Assembly (NCBI RefSeq): GCF_022539505.1
Contig: NC_061512.1
Location: forward strand, 250,062,510-250,126,509
Reading direction: 5' to 3'
From: Lolium rigidum
Taxonomy: Eukaryota > Streptophyta > Magnoliopsida > Poales > Poaceae
Length of the DNA: 64,000 bases
Part shown: piece by piece, positions 31,031 to 41,834 of the stretch
How the letters are laid out: each line of letters opens with the position of its first letter
Position numbering within the stretch: position 1 is the stretch's first letter
The notes under the pieces: model-generated
The model's database searches: none
Told to the model about the DNA's origin: nothing
What the model saw: only the letters and a program-made list of their open reading frames with translations
Translations under genes and position numbers: made by a program

Positions 31031-32544
31031 TGATACGTCCATTTTGCATCACTATTTTATATCATAATTTGCTGTTATTCATTGATATATTTCATATTTA
31101 GATATGATACTTAAGTTATTTCACCTATTTTGCATGTTTCATGATCATTGGAGAATTATTCACCGGAGTCAGGATTCTGCTGAAAAAAGCACCGTCAGGA
31201 CACCATATTTCGGAAGATCAACAATTGACGGAAATTATACGGAAAATCCTATTTTTCCAGATGATGAAGGGAGCCAAAAGGAGGAACCGAGAGGGGCCGC
31301 GATGGGCCCCCCCATAGGAGGCGCGGGCCCTGGCCTGGCCGCGCCGCCTTGTGGGGAGGGGGCCCACAGCCCCCTCTGGCCGCCTCTCCTTCGCGTACTT
31401 CTTCGTCCCGAAAACCTAAGCCCCAGAGAGTTACGGAGAATTGACAGAGCCGCCTCTGCGGGGCGGAAAAACACCAGAGAGAAAACAGCTCTCCGGCGGG
31501 CAGGAATCCGCCGGGGAAATTCCCTCCCGGAGGGGGAAATCGAAGCCATCGCCATCGTCATCGAGCTGGACATCATCTCCATCATCATCATCATCATCTC
31601 CACCATCTACACCGCCATCTCCACCGCTGCATCTCGTCACCGCTGTAACGATTTGGGTTGGATCTTGATTGTTTGATAGGGGAAACTCTCCCGGTGTTGA
31701 TTACTACTTGTTATTGATGCTATTGAGTGAAACCATTGAACCAAGGTTTATGTTCAGATTGTTATTCATCATCATATCACATCTGATCATGTTCCATATG
31801 ATGTCTCGTGAGTAGTTCGTCTAGTTCTTGAGGACATGGGTGAAGTCTAAATGTTAGTAGTGAATTATTGTTGAGTAGTATTCAATGTTATGATATTTAA
31901 GTTGTGGTGTTACTCTTCTAGTGGTGTCATGTGAACGTCGACTACATGATACTTCACCTTTATGGGCCTAGGGGAGTGCATCTTGTATTCGTTTGCTAAT
32001 TGTGGGGTTGCCGGCGTGACAAGCAACCTAAACCCCGTTAGTATATCGGTGCGAGGAGGGATAGCAGGAACTCGTAGTTTAAGGCCGTGGTTAGATTTAT
32101 CTTAATTACTTTCTTGTATTTGCGGATGCTTGCAAGGGGTATAATCACAAGTATGTATTAGTCCTAGGAAGGGCGGTGCATTAGCATAGGTTCACCCACA
32201 CAACACTTATCAAAACAATGAAGATTAATCGGCCGTATGAAGCGAAAGCACTAGACTAAAATCCCCGTGTGTCCTCAAGAACGTTTGGTCATTATAAGTA
32301 AACAAACCGGCTTGTCCTTTGTGCTAAAAAGGATTGGGCCACTCGCTGCAATTATTTCTCTCGCATTTTATTTACTTGTACTTTATTTATCTGCAATAAC
32401 AAAACCCCCTGAATACTTGTATGTGAGCATTTACAGTGAATCCTTCATCGAAACTGCTTGTCAACACCTTCTGCTCCTCGTTGGGTTCGACACTCTTATT
32501 TATCGAAAGTACTACGATACACCCCCTATACTTGTGGGTCATCA
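31031..32544 (+). repeat. 3' LTR of the Athila-like element
   Basis: 1514 bases, near-identical to 22312-23829; differences include a shorter CAT/ATC run and single-base changes. It is followed by the CGGTG target copy and the interrupted LINE. Confidence 0.9.
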
Positions 32545-32549
32545 CGGTG

Positions 32550-34229
32550 CGCCATGTGTCAGCAGGGAAGGGGGGAGGTGCGCGGAGGTCCCGACCCGAG
32601 AACAGGCCAGCGGGGATTGGGACATCCAGGCTAGACCAGATAGCCGCCAAAAGGGGACAGTCGAAGAACAAGTGCCTGCCCGTCTCGGCTGACGGGCAGG
32701 TCGCACACACCTCGGAAGGCGCACAACTCTTGGCGAAGAGGTTGGCGCGGGTGCTCAGGCGGTCGATGTCGGTGAGGTAGGCGAAGATCTTCAGCTTCGA
32801 GGGAAGGCGCAGCGCCCACGCCTTGGATGCCGAGGTGTCGACGGGGTGCGCCGGCGAGAGCAGTCTGTAAGCGTCGCGGGAGCTGAAGTGCGGGGCCGAA
32901 GGAGAGTCCATGCGTCGCTGATCCTGCCTGGCACAAAGCGTGGTGCTGAGGATGATCTAGAGAACAAGCTGGAGCTCCGCCTGAGCAGCCGAAGTGAGGC
33001 GGGGCTGCAAGTCGAGGCCGAGGGCGGCCACCGTGGCCACCGTCACGTGTGGGCGAGTGCAGTGGGAGAAGAGGGCGGCGAAACGCCGCGCCAACGGCTC
33101 ACCGGGGAGCCATCTGTCGTGCCAAAAGGCGGTGGTGTCGCCGGACACCACCGTCACCCGCGTGGTGGCACGGTAGAGGGGGAGGCACTCAACAACGATG
33201 AGCTCGAGGAAGGAGGGGGTGGGGAATCAGTCCCCCAGATCACGACCTGTATGAGAAAAAAACCAGTTCTTCCAGGGAAGGGGACCAGTTTGGTGGAGTT
33301 TATGGACAAAATTAAGCAGCAAGCACCTGTTTTGCCGGTGGAGATCCTTGATGCCGAAACCACCCTCCTGCTTAGACAACAAAACTTTATCCCAAGCAAT
33401 TAGACAACGAGCACCAGAACAGGAAACTTTCCCGGTCCAAAAGAAAGCACGTTAGCTTTTATCAATACTTTCAAGCACACCCCTAGGAAGCAAATATGAG
33501 CACATGTAGTAAGTTGCAAGGTTATTAAGAACCGCATTACACAAAACTAGTCTACCCCAGAGGACAACAAAGCAGCACGCCAGCCGGACAGGCGGAAGTC
33601 GAAAGATTGGATGAGAGGAGCGAAGGCCGAGGCAGGGAGCTTAGTGGGCGAGAGAGGCATACCAAGATAGTTTTGAGGAAAGGAGGAGATGGGGCATCCC
33701 AGCGCAACAGCCATGTCGTTTACCAAGTCTGGCGTGATGTTCATAGGGACGAAACAGGACTTGTGGAAGTTAATCGCCAGCCCTGTGGCAGTCGCGAAGT
33801 CCTCAAGTACCTTCCTAAGACAAATAGCCGTCCCGAGATCGGCCTTGCACAGGATGAGGGTGTCGTCCGCATATTGGAGGACCGGACAGGGGTTGGTTTG
33901 AGAGAGGGGGGTGGGAAAGGGAGCCCTGCTGCCAAGCCTCTCGGACAAGGCGTTGCAGAACATCAGCAACAATGATGAAAAGGTAGGGGAAGAGGGGGTC
34001 TTCCTGCCTCAAACCATTCTTGCAGCGGATCCAGTCCCCAGGGACACCATTGAGGAGGATGGCCGTATGCCCCGTGTTAAGGATTTGGGCCATCCAGGAG
34101 CACCACTTTTCGTCGAACCCCCAAGCCCTGAGAATAGCCAGCAGGCTGTCCCAGTTCACCGAATCGAAGGCTTTGCGAAAATCAATCTTAAAGACAATGG
34201 TGGGCGACTGCGTAATATGACAGGCCCTG
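32550..34229 (-). pseudogene. LINE ORF2: reverse transcriptase and zinc-binding domain
   Basis: From the 5' side: DFRKAFDSVNWDSLLAILRA, NGVPGDWIRCKNGLRQEDPL, the catalytic VLQYADDTLIL, GLAINFHKSCF and YLGMPLSPTKLPASAF, all plant LINE RT motifs. Further on is the RLPSKLKIFAYL and CATCPSAETGRHLFFDCPLA-like zinc-binding domain. Several frame changes separate the pieces. The N-terminal endonuclease is absent because of 5' truncation. Confidence 0.8.
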
Positions 34230-34302
34230 TTTTCTCATAGTTTTGTTTCAGTGTTTTTGATTATTTTAAAACTTCGGCCGTTTTGGGGATTGGGACTCGT
34301 TA

Positions 34303-35576
34303 GGGCATCTCCAACGCGGGCACCCCAAACGCAAAACGGACGTTGAATCGGTCCGTTTGGGTAAAACCTGCTCCCAACGGGCAGCCCATATTAAAAACGG
34401 ACTGTTGTGCTGTCCGGCACGACCCAAAGCCGGACCAAATTTAAGAGCAATTTGGGGCGAGCCGGACGCGCGCGGGCGTCTCTGGTCATCCGCGCGTGTC
34501 CTCCCAAACCCCACTTGGCAGCCACACTAGTTAATCCCCACAGCCTTCTCTCTCCTCTGTTCTTCTCTTTCTTTTTCTGCCATGGATGTTGGCTTCGCTC
34601 CCCACCGGAATAGGGCTCGCCGGCCAACCGCCGCCGTCGAGCTCGCGTGGAGGCTCCCCTCTAAACAGAACCCCTTTTTTCCGTTCATGCCGGAGGTCGC
34701 CGCGGCCAAAACGGAGCACATCGAGCCTGGCCGTGCCGCCGCCCGCGTTGAGGCAGGCCGCATCGTCGCCCGCGCCGCGCTGAGCCAGGCCGCCAGGAAG
34801 CTCCGCCGCCCGCGCGCTCCACGCCGCCGCGAGCACCGGCCGCCACGCGCCTCCACGCCGCCGCGGCGCCGGCCGCGCGAGAACGGGCCGTCGCGAGCCA
34901 CACCGCCCCGCGCCTCCACGCGTCGAGCTTGGGCGACGGACGGGCGTGGGCGGAGCTCGCCGCGCGAGGGCCGGGCCGCGTCGAGCTTGGGCGACGGACG
35001 GGCGTGGGCGGAGCTCGCCGCGCAGGGGCCGAGCCGCGCCGCACCTCGGGCCGCCTCGCCGGAGGCCGCCCAGCGCCGCGTGGGAGCGGCCGTGGACAGG
35101 GAGGTCGGCGGCGAGGAACGGGCCGCGCCCGCGGAGAACGGGCGGCGCCCGTGGGAGCGGATGGCGGAGGTCCCGGCCGCGCGGGGCTCGCGCGCCTCGC
35201 CATGGCCGCGCCGTCGCCGGGCTCGCCACGCACCGCCCTCGCCGGCCTCGCCTAGCCGCGCCGCGCCATGGCCTCGTCGTCGCCGGGCTCGCCACGCCCG
35301 CCCTGACCTCGCCCGCGACGCGGTCCTGGCCGCCTCTGCAGGGGCTCGCGCGGGGGCTCGCCGCGCCGTCGCCGGCCCCAGCCTAGGAGGAGGTCCTCGT
35401 CGACGGCACAAGCACTACAGCGAAAGATGGCTTCAGTTTGGGTCGTCGGTAGCGTTGGGGAATAAAAATGGAGGAGGACGTGTGTGGTCGTCCGCGCGAT
35501 GTCCGCGTGTCCGCCGGACGACCCAAACGGAAGAAAAACAGTGTCCCTCGTTTGGGTCTCCGGGTTGGAGATGCCC
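34303..35576 (+). mobile_element. PIF/Harbinger-type carrier element
   Basis: Left end GGGCATCTCCAACGCGGGCA, right end reverse complement GGGCATCTCCAACCCGGAGA, continuing CCC(A)AAACG on both; TTA flanks (34300-34302, 35577-35579). 1274 bases, no transposase. The interior is very GC-rich, with a 58-base tandem repeat (34921-34978, 34979-35036) and a second repeated block (35200-35300). Confidence 0.8.
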
Positions 35577-35595
35577 TTATTCTCCAATGCTCTGA
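34582..35595 (+). CDS. GC-rich carried ORF, coding status doubtful
   Basis: 337 residues, beginning MDVGFAPHRNRARRPTAAVE after a CT-rich leader, with a good ATG context (GCCATGG). The rest is Arg/Ala/Pro-rich and lacks recognisable domains. Long ORFs exist in nearly every frame of this segment because GC content is extreme, and the frame ends just outside the element (35595). The first about 60 residues, which have more normal composition, are the best candidate for a true coding start. Possibly a captured, decayed gene. Confidence 0.25.
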   Translation: MDVGFAPHRNRARRPTAAVELAWRLPSKQNPFFPFMPEVAAAKTEHIEPGRAAARVEAGRIVARAALSQAARKLRRPRAPRRREHRPPRASTPPRRRPRENGPSRATPPRASTRRAWATDGRGRSSPREGRAASSLGDGRAWAELAAQGPSRAAPRAASPEAAQRRVGAAVDREVGGEERAAPAENGRRPWERMAEVPAARGSRASPWPRRRRARHAPPSPASPSRAAPWPRRRRARHARPDLARDAVLAASAGARAGARRAVAGPSLGGGPRRRHKHYSERWLQFGSSVALGNKNGGGRVWSSARCPRVRRTTQTEEKQCPSFGSPGWRCPYSPML

Positions 35596-36147
35596 GAGTG
35601 CAGCTGGTTCGTCACCACATTCAGGGAGAGAGTGCGCCTGAATGAGTGAAGCGACACATCGGCGTGGTGACGATGATTTTGACATGCGATCTAGAGAAAG
35701 ATTCGGGGCCCCGGTAGCAAGCTGATCAACCACCTGGATGGGTCCAGAACCACACGTCTTGTGCATTAGCGTACTATAGTCTAGGACCACCTCCGTCGAC
35801 ATAAACCGAGGACAGTTACACACCTAGGATTACTAGATATTTCACGATCTGGTTGCCCGTCATCGTCTGCACACGTGAACGAACAGTACCTTGGTTTGGA
35901 ATCATTCTGCAGACCTTGGTGGAACCATGGTGACTTCTCATCAAACAGAGACATTTTCAGGTGTCGTTTTCCTCGTCAGTTTCTTCAGTTAACTCGACGG
36001 TTGTTTCTTTCTTTCAGACGATTGATGGTTCAAGTGCTCGACGTTTCTCATGATGCTTGAAACAATTACAATTGGTTGCACAAGTGGGTGAATCTACAGG
36101 ATCTTCCAGACAACAAAAAAAATCTACAGGAAGATAGCTCGTCCATA
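35580..36147 (-). other. 3' UTR and 3' flank of the intact CBF gene
   Basis: No gene. 35640-35800 is paralogous to 13060-13190 (see that entry). 35850-36147 is probably 3' UTR. No clear polyadenylation signal stands out. Confidence 0.5.
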
Positions 36148-36843
36148 TCAGTAGCTCCAGAGAGCGGCATCGCCGTTGCCGCACTCTCTGCTCTCCCAGT
36201 ACGGCGTGGGCGGCGGCTCCAGGAGCATCCCCTCCGCGAGGCCCGCGTAGTACGTGTCCAAGTCGATTACCCCGGACAGGTCCAGCTCGAACATGTCGCC
36301 GGCCATGTCGAGCGCTGAGAAAGTCGGCACCACAAACAGTTCGTCCGCATTGTCCACGGACGACGGGAAAGCCGCTGTCAATGTGACGTCGTCGACGGGG
36401 ACCACCGCGACGGCGCAGTCCGCGGCCTCCCGGCGCAGGAAGACCGCGACGGCCTCTACGGCGGCGCGCCGGACAGCTGCCAGGTCGGCGAGCCACGGTG
36501 GAACGGCGAGCAGCCACGCGGAGTCCGGGAAGTTGAGGCTCGCGAGGGCGGAGACGGAGGCCGAGCAGCCGCGCAGCGCGAGCATGGCGGCGTCGTGCGC
36601 GCGCGCGGCGGACTCGGCGGCGACGTAGGTGCCGAGCCAGAGCCGCTCGCCGCGCTTGCCGGGGACGCGCACCTCGCAGACCCACCGGCCCGCGCTGCCC
36701 CGGCGCCGCACGCCGCGGTACACGGGGTGCCGCGTCTCCTTGAACTTGGTGCGCCCCGCGGGGCGCTTGGGGTGCGCCGCCCCGTGCTCGGGCGTGGACG
36801 GGGAAGGAGAGCAGCTGGTCCAGCCGTCGATGGCCGTGTCCAT
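36148..36843 (-). CDS. CBF: CBF/DREB1 AP2/ERF transcription factor, intact
   Basis: 231 residues, single exon, usual CBF length. The CBF signature [16 protein letters not shown] is at 25-40, the AP2 domain at about 41-104 ([34 protein letters not shown]), and DSAWL at 107-111, the second CBF signature. Position 19 of AP2 is Val (RVPG), as is usual in monocot CBFs. The C-terminal part is acidic ([26 protein letters not shown]) and ends ALWSY, the conserved CBF end. Known role of the family: cold-induced nuclear activator that binds CCGAC in COR/LEA promoters. By overall look it resembles grass CBF group III; the exact number cannot be assigned without a tree. Its paralogue at 13.6-15.7 kb is dead. 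Confidence 0.95.
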   Translation of the reverse strand: MDTAIDGWTSCSPSPSTPEHGAAHPKRPAGRTKFKETRHPVYRGVRRRGSAGRWVCEVRVPGKRGERLWLGTYVAAESAARAHDAAMLALRGCSASVSALASLNFPDSAWLLAVPPWLADLAAVRRAAVEAVAVFLRREAADCAVAVVPVDDVTLTAAFPSSVDNADELFVVPTFSALDMAGDMFELDLSGVIDLDTYYAGLAEGMLLEPPPTPYWESRECGNGDAALWSY

Positions 36844-36928
36844 TGCTTGCTGCCGATCGAAGTGTGCCGATGGAGTGTGGAGTGTGAGCTTGCTGAGCTG
36901 GAGCTTGTTTGTAGATGAGTGTAGTGTG

Positions 36929-37034
36929 GAGAGTGTGCTTATTTGTAGTTACGCCTGATGCCGCACGTCGGCAGGTGGAGCGCGGGAAGCTGTGGCTATG
37001 AAATTGTGCGTTGCTGCAATGCTACTCAGCCGAC
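36929..37034 (-). promoter_or_regulatory. Promoter of the intact CBF gene
   Basis: On the minus strand CTACAAATAAGC (36937-36948) sits where the pseudogene has its TATA box, so it is the likely, weaker TATA element about 95 bases upstream of the ATG. A GCCGACGTG motif (CRT/DRE core plus ACGT) is at 36964-36972 and a second GCCGAC core on the plus strand at 37029-37034. These would allow feedback by CBFs or ABA-type bZIP factors; this is inference. Confidence 0.5.
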
Positions 37035-37049
37035 GCGTGGAACAATGGC

Positions 37050-37364
37050 ATGAGATATTTTGCTCGTGCAAGTCGACTCTTCAGGGTCGACACCGTCTTT
37101 TTTTATTATTACAGTATTGAGGAGAGAAGACATAAACAGACAAGAAGTTGTGGTAGCTTCCTGCTCTTGATGGCGACTGGGCTCCACGTGCTCAGCCCGT
37201 GGGGGCTGGACCCTCAAATCCCCCTTCCCTTTCCTGCGGATTTTCTTGCTCTGCTTGCTGCAAAGTTCGCGCCAATCACGGTGAACCATGATTTTTCCTG
37301 TTGCGAGTTCTAGGTTTGATATTCGAAAAATCTGGCGATTCTGTCACGTTTGTGATTTTTGTTG
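37050..37364 (-). repeat. LINE-like 3' end in the CBF upstream region
   Basis: On the minus strand a GC-rich stretch is followed by TCTGTTTATGTCTTCTCTCC, TCAATACTGTAATAATA and a short A run (37098-37106), resembling the 3' end plus tail of a non-LTR element. No coding part and no target duplication seen. No gene in this stretch. Confidence 0.3.
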
Positions 37365-37584
37365 CAAGAGCATCTCCATCGGGTCCACCTAAATTAGCGA
37401 TCCACATGGTTCGTTTTTGTTCGTTTGGATCGACCTGCGGATAGTTTGGGTGCCCGTCTGATTTGGTTTGGTGGTGCGTTCAGCGGTTCCGGTTTTTCGC
37501 CCTCGCTCGTTTTCTGTATCCCGCCGCGGCCAGAATACTTCGCGCGCCCGGCGGCCATTTCCTGACCAAGACGAGGGCTATAAA

Positions 37585-38279
37585 TGTTGGGGGGATGACC
37601 CCCGGTATGCCAAAGGCATGCCAAACCGGATGGTCTTATCCATCAAGATACCGGTTTAATATTTATACCGGAGCTCCAAGATAGGAATTTGGCTAAGTAA
37701 GCTAAGCCGGTATCCCCAAGAGGGGTATGCCGGAACCGGGAAGGAGAGATACCGGAGCACCGGAAGGAAGAGCATGTCGGCTGGCTGGTCAAAGATTTCG
37801 TCAAGAGCTAAAGGACAAGGATGAGCTAAGCAAAGTAGCTTTAAACGAAGGCCTGAAGACAAAGAAGAGGATGACGGCCAAAGAAGCCGGAGGACGTCAG
37901 CCTCCCTGTTTAAAGAAGACCCCGGCGTCATCTATGATTAAAGTAGCTTTATAAAGTATCTTTGTAAAGTAGTTTGTCTAGTCGAAGATCCCATTAGGGT
38001 TTCTTGTCCTGTAAGCCACCCTCTCCCCTATATAAGGAGAGGGGCAGCCTCTTTCATGCGTGCGTGACATTAGAGAGAGAACCCTGTAAGCTGAAACTTG
38101 TAACGTGTGGAGATCAATGAAAATGGTGATCTAGAGCGAGTTCTTCCTTGTGTCTTTCTTCTTCAACCTCTGGCCTTGGCCAAGTTCTTGAGGAAACCAT
38201 CCGGAAGTTCATCCCGTCTAGTCACAAACTCTCCCCCGAATCCTCTAGCGTCCATTCGGCCCCAAGATAAGCCATCCTA
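37585..38279 (+). repeat. 5' LTR of the Tat element, first part (rest at 46041-46068)
   Basis: 695 bases, plus 28 more at 46041-46068 after the CRM-like insertion, giving about 723 against 721 in the right LTR. Contains TATATAAGG at 38029-38037, the likely LTR promoter. The two LTRs differ at few positions. Confidence 0.9.
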
Positions 38280-39357
38280 TGATAAGGGGTGGCCCGATCT
38301 TCTCAGTAAGCAATGGTGGTGATGATGATCACGGATGATGGCAGCGGAGATACACGACGATGAAGTGGATGATAACTTGTATGACGCAACGAGATCTCTC
38401 GATTGGTCCCTGTCGCCAGATGCAACAGCTCTCAACCCCGCAAGATATTCGCAACTCCACACACTTGCGCACGTAGCCGCCGACCACGAAGCGGTAAGTT
38501 GCAACCGTCTAATTCCCAATGGAACAAGCAGATCACACAAGACTTAAACAGGATCTACACAATATCCAAGCAATATGGTGTAGGGAATTCAATAGTTTTG
38601 CAGAGCAAACAACTAAGAACTAGGGTTTATCTTAAACGTGGTCTAAAACAGCTAGGAGGTCGTCCAAGGCACTTATATAGGCGTCCGGGACGAGTTCTGG
38701 TCGAAAAACTACAAGTAAAACCGACCCATAATAGATCTGGTCGAGACAGACTCGGACATGTCCGGCTCGGGGTCCGGTCGACCGGCCGTGGACCGGCCGG
38801 TCCGGCTTGCGGTCCGGTCAACCGGCCGTGGACCGGGCTGTCCGGTCGGTGGTCCGTCAACCGGGCCGTAGACCGGAAACCGCGAGTTTCCGGTTTTCGT
38901 CCGGTACGAGGGGCTTCCTCCGGTTGATGTCCGGTTTGCGACCGGTCGACCGGGCCAGGGACCGGGCTGGCCGGTCTGCGGGCCGGTCTGACCGGGTTCT
39001 GGACCGGCCTGGACTTCTTCTTCTCCTCTCGCGCGTCCATGAGATATCTTCATGTCCAGCTCCATGTCCAGCTTCACGGCCATCTTGACGTCCGTCTTCA
39101 TGTCCAGCTGCTCCTCTCCTCGTGCGATGCTCGTCTCCTCTTGATACCTGATGATACATAAGTAATAGGACTTAGGCAGTATAAAGTTCTCATCAATCAA
39201 AGTATCGTTTAGAAACAAGTTCACATGTTGTTTAAGTAGCTTCGCACGAGCTCGTGTCATTGGTCCAATCCTGACTTCATTGGACTTGAGCTTCACAGCA
39301 GGTTCATCTTCAGTTGGTAATGACGGAGGTAGTAGTGAGGTAGGGATGTCCTCATCA
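38280..39357 (-). repeat. 3' LTR of the CRM-like element
   Basis: 1078 bases. The polypurine tract GAGGGGGGAGA (minus strand) lies just outside at 39358-39368. Contains a run of imperfect GGTCCGGTC(G/A)ACCGG repeats at about 38760-39005. The polyprotein frame covers 38709-39357 of it. Confidence 0.88.
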
Positions 39358-39860
39358 TCTCCCCCCTCAAAAGGCGTCGACCCCGACGCTCCAAGGTCTT
39401 CTCCGTCATATGGTGTCAAATCAGCAACATTGAAAGAATTACCGACACCAAACTCATCCTCCGGAAGATCTATTGAGTATGCATTATCATTGATCTTGGC
39501 AAGCACTTTGTAAGGACCATCACCACGAGGCTTCAACTTTGACTTCCTCAGCTTCGGGAATCTATCCTTGCGAAAATGTACCCAGACCAAATCACCAGGC
39601 TTGAACAACATCTCTTTGCGCTTCTTATTCATCCTTGCAGCATTGCTCTTGCCTTTCTTTTCAATCAACTCTTTAGTCTTCACATGAATCTTCTTCACAA
39701 AATCTGCCCCCTTGGATGCCTCCATATTAACTCTCTCATGTAAGGGCAAAGGCAACAAGTCAAGTGGAGTAATGGGTTTGAAACCATACACCACCTCAAA
39801 AGGACATAGCTCCGTGGTAGAATGTACCGCCTCGTTGTAAGCAAACTCCACATGCGGCAA
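38709..39860 (-). CDS. CRM-like integrase C-terminus with extension into the LTR
   Basis: 383 residues. [20 protein letters not shown] and [20 protein letters not shown] are the end of the integrase core; [20 protein letters not shown] and [20 protein letters not shown] are the SH3-like GPY/F domain; then [20 protein letters not shown]. At 39357 the frame crosses into the LTR and continues with [20 protein letters not shown] and [20 protein letters not shown]. This LTR-coded tail corresponds in place to the CR-type region of CRM elements; whether it is the true CR motif needs alignment. The last part (RTGSGP-like repeats) is LTR composition. Confidence 0.7.
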   Translation of the reverse strand: MPHVEFAYNEAVHSTTELCPFEVVYGFKPITPLDLLPLPLHERVNMEASKGADFVKKIHVKTKELIEKKGKSNAARMNKKRKEMLFKPGDLVWVHFRKDRFPKLRKSKLKPRGDGPYKVLAKINDNAYSIDLPEDEFGVGNSFNVADLTPYDGEDLGASGSTPFEGGDDEDIPTSLLPPSLPTEDEPAVKLKSNEVRIGPMTRARAKLLKQHVNLFLNDTLIDENFILPKSYYLCIIRYQEETSIARGEEQLDMKTDVKMAVKLDMELDMKISHGRARGEEEVQAGPEPGQTGPQTGQPGPWPGRPVANRTSTGGSPSYRTKTGNSRFPVYGPVDGPPTGQPGPRPVDRTASRTGRSTAGRPDPEPDMSESVSTRSIMGRFYL

Positions 39861-39926
39861 ACACTCTTCCCACTCCTTCGAGGTTCTTCTTGATCATGGA
39901 TCTCAACAGTTGTGACAATGTTCTAT

Positions 39927-40550
39927 TCACCACTTCAGTTTGACCATCAGCTTGGGGATGACAAGTAGTGCTCGAACAGCAGCTTCGTCCCCAGACTTTC
40001 TCCAAAGCGTCTTCCGTAAGTAGCTCATAAACTTCACGTCACGATCGAAACAATAGTCCTCGGAACTCCATGTAGACGTACAATCTCCCCGAAAAACAAG
40101 GTTAGCAATATGCGACGCATCGTCGCTCTTGTGGCGAGCAATAAAGTGGGACATCTTAGAGAATCTATCCACTACCACAAATATAGAATCATGGCCTCTC
40201 TTAGTACGCGGCAAACCCAACACAAAATCCATACTAATATCCTCCCAAGGTGTAGTAGGTGCCGGTAAAGGAGTATACAAACCGTGAGGCTTCAGCTTGG
40301 ACTTGGACTTGTTGCAAGTAATGCATCTCCTCACATATCTATCCACGTCCCGCCTCATCTTTGGCCAATAAAAGTGGTCCGCTAGCATGAGTAGCGTCTT
40401 CTCACGCCCAAAGTGACCCATCAAACCTCCAGCATGTGATTCCTGCAATAAGAGCAAACGCACGTACGATTCTCGGAACACATAGTTTGTTAGCCCTAAA
40501 CAAGAAACCATCATGTATGTGATATGTTTCCCATGCTTTACCAAGAGCAC
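39927..40550 (-). pseudogene. CRM-like integrase, zinc finger and core
   Basis: HAGGLMGHFGREKTLLMLAD and YVRRCITCNKSKSK form the HHCC zinc finger. The core has WEDISMDFVLGLPRTKRGHD (first Asp) and FVVVDRFSKMSHFIARHKSD. The frame then degrades ([19 protein letters not shown]) around the second Asp, and [20 protein letters not shown] (Glu) is in another frame near 39930-39990. Confidence 0.8.
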
Positions 40551-40784
40551 ATAAGCGATATGGTTCGAGCAAAATCATGATCGAGTGGCATACAAATCAC
40601 ATAGTTTCTCTAAACCAGGAATTTTAACATCAAGTTGAGTTAATAACATATTCTTCCTAGATAGAGCATCAAGCAACAATATTATCTTTTCCCTTCTTAT
40701 GCTTAATAATGTATGGAAAAGACTCAATGAACTCAACCCACTTAGCTAGACGCTTATGCAAAGTAGATTGAGCTTTCGGATATT

Positions 40785-41364
40785 TCAAAGCTTCATGATC
40801 GAATGTATGATAAATTCTTTTGGCCACAAGTAATGTTGCCAAACCTCAAGAACTCTAATTAAAGCATACAACTCTTTATCATATATTGGATAGTTCAACT
40901 TAGCACCGTGATAGTTTCTCGAAAAATATGCAATTGGGCGACCCTCTTGCATCAACACACCACCAATTCCAATACCACTAGCATCACATTCAATCTCAAA
41001 TTGCTTATTGAAATCGGGAAGTGCAAGCAACGGTGCGAAGTTAACAATCGTTTAAGTTCATCAAAAGCATGATCTTGGGCTGCGCCCCACTCAAAAACAA
41101 CACCCTTTTTAGTCAAATCATTCAAAGGTGCAGCAATAGTACTAAAGTTGGGCACAAATCTGCGATAAAACCAACTAGACCATGGAAACTTCTTACTTGA
41201 CTCACATTCATGGGAGTAGGCCAATTTTGAATAGCTTCAATTTTAGACACGTCTACTTCTACTCCATGCTTAGAGACAACATAACCCAGAAATATGACCT
41301 TATCTTTGCAAAATGTGCACTTCTCAAGATTACCATAGAGTTTATTATCACGCAACACTTGCAA
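40785..41364 (-). pseudogene. CRM-like RT thumb and RNase H
   Basis: VIFLGYVVSKHGVEVDVSKI and SWFYRRFVPNFSTIAAPLND, then [20 protein letters not shown] and [20 protein letters not shown]. Frame changes are near 41210 and 41030. Downstream 40551-40784 is broken pol sequence. Confidence 0.75.
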
Positions 41365-41395
41365 AACATGTCGAATATGTATAGTATGATCAGAT

Positions 41396-41834
41396 TCATT
41401 GCGGCTCGTAGATTAATATGTCATCAAAATACACAACCACAAATTTGCCAATAAAATCACGCAAAACATGGTTCATCAGTCTCATGAAAGTACTAGGTGC
41501 ATTAGTTAATCCAAAAGGCATTACTAACCACTCATATAAACCAAATTTCGTTTTAAAGGCTGTTTTCCACTCATCCCCTTCTTTCATCCTAATTTTATGA
41601 TAACCACTACGCAAATCAATTTTAGAGAACACAACAGCACCATTCAATTCATCTAGCATATCCTCTAAGCGGGGAATAGGATGACGATATCGAATAGTAA
41701 TGTTGTTTATAGCTCTACAATCTACGCACATACGCCAAGTACCATATTTCTTAGGAACTAGAATAACAGGAACAACGACAAGGACTAAGGCTTATGCGAA
41801 TATAACCTTTGTCGAGTAGCGCTTGTACTTGCTT
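41396..41834 (-). pseudogene. CRM-like reverse transcriptase
   Basis: [60 protein letters not shown] and the catalytic [11 protein letters not shown], all in one clean frame (41396-41731). Upstream to 41834 the frame is broken by a small shift. Confidence 0.85.

Larger units (their letters stand above)
22312..32544 (+). mobile_element. Complete Athila-like Gypsy retrotransposon
   Basis: LTRs 22312-23829 and 31031-32544, both TGATACGTCCATTTTGC...GGGTCATCA, flanked by CGGTG (22307-22311, 32545-32549). Internal order: primer-binding site, gag (N-terminal part missing), protease, RT, RNase H, integrase, then a small ORF in the env position and 1.8 kb of noncoding 3' sequence. RT (LDGYSGFSQI, EVFMDDFS) and integrase are of Athila type. 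Frameshifts and stops in pol make it non-autonomous. The LTRs are very similar, so the insertion is fairly young. Confidence 0.93.
21974..34229 (-). mobile_element. 5'-truncated minus-strand LINE, split by an Athila-like element
   Basis: The poly(A) tail appears as eight T at 21974-21981. Coding remains run from 34229 down to 32550, are interrupted by the Athila-like element (22312-32544), and resume at 22311. The truncated 5' end lies inside RT. The flanks TTTTCTCCTAC (21963-21973) and TTTTCTCATAG (34230-34240) match in 9 of 11 positions and may be an aged target duplication. Confidence 0.75.

Noticed and set aside
34527..35411. 294- and 254-residue minus-strand ORFs
   Set aside because: Open in several frames because of GC content and internal repeats; the plus strand has the better leader and ATG context, and even that is doubtful.
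38627..39159. Short ORFs in the CCGG-rich LTR region as separate genes
   Set aside because: They are shadows of the long minus-strand pol frame and the repeat array.
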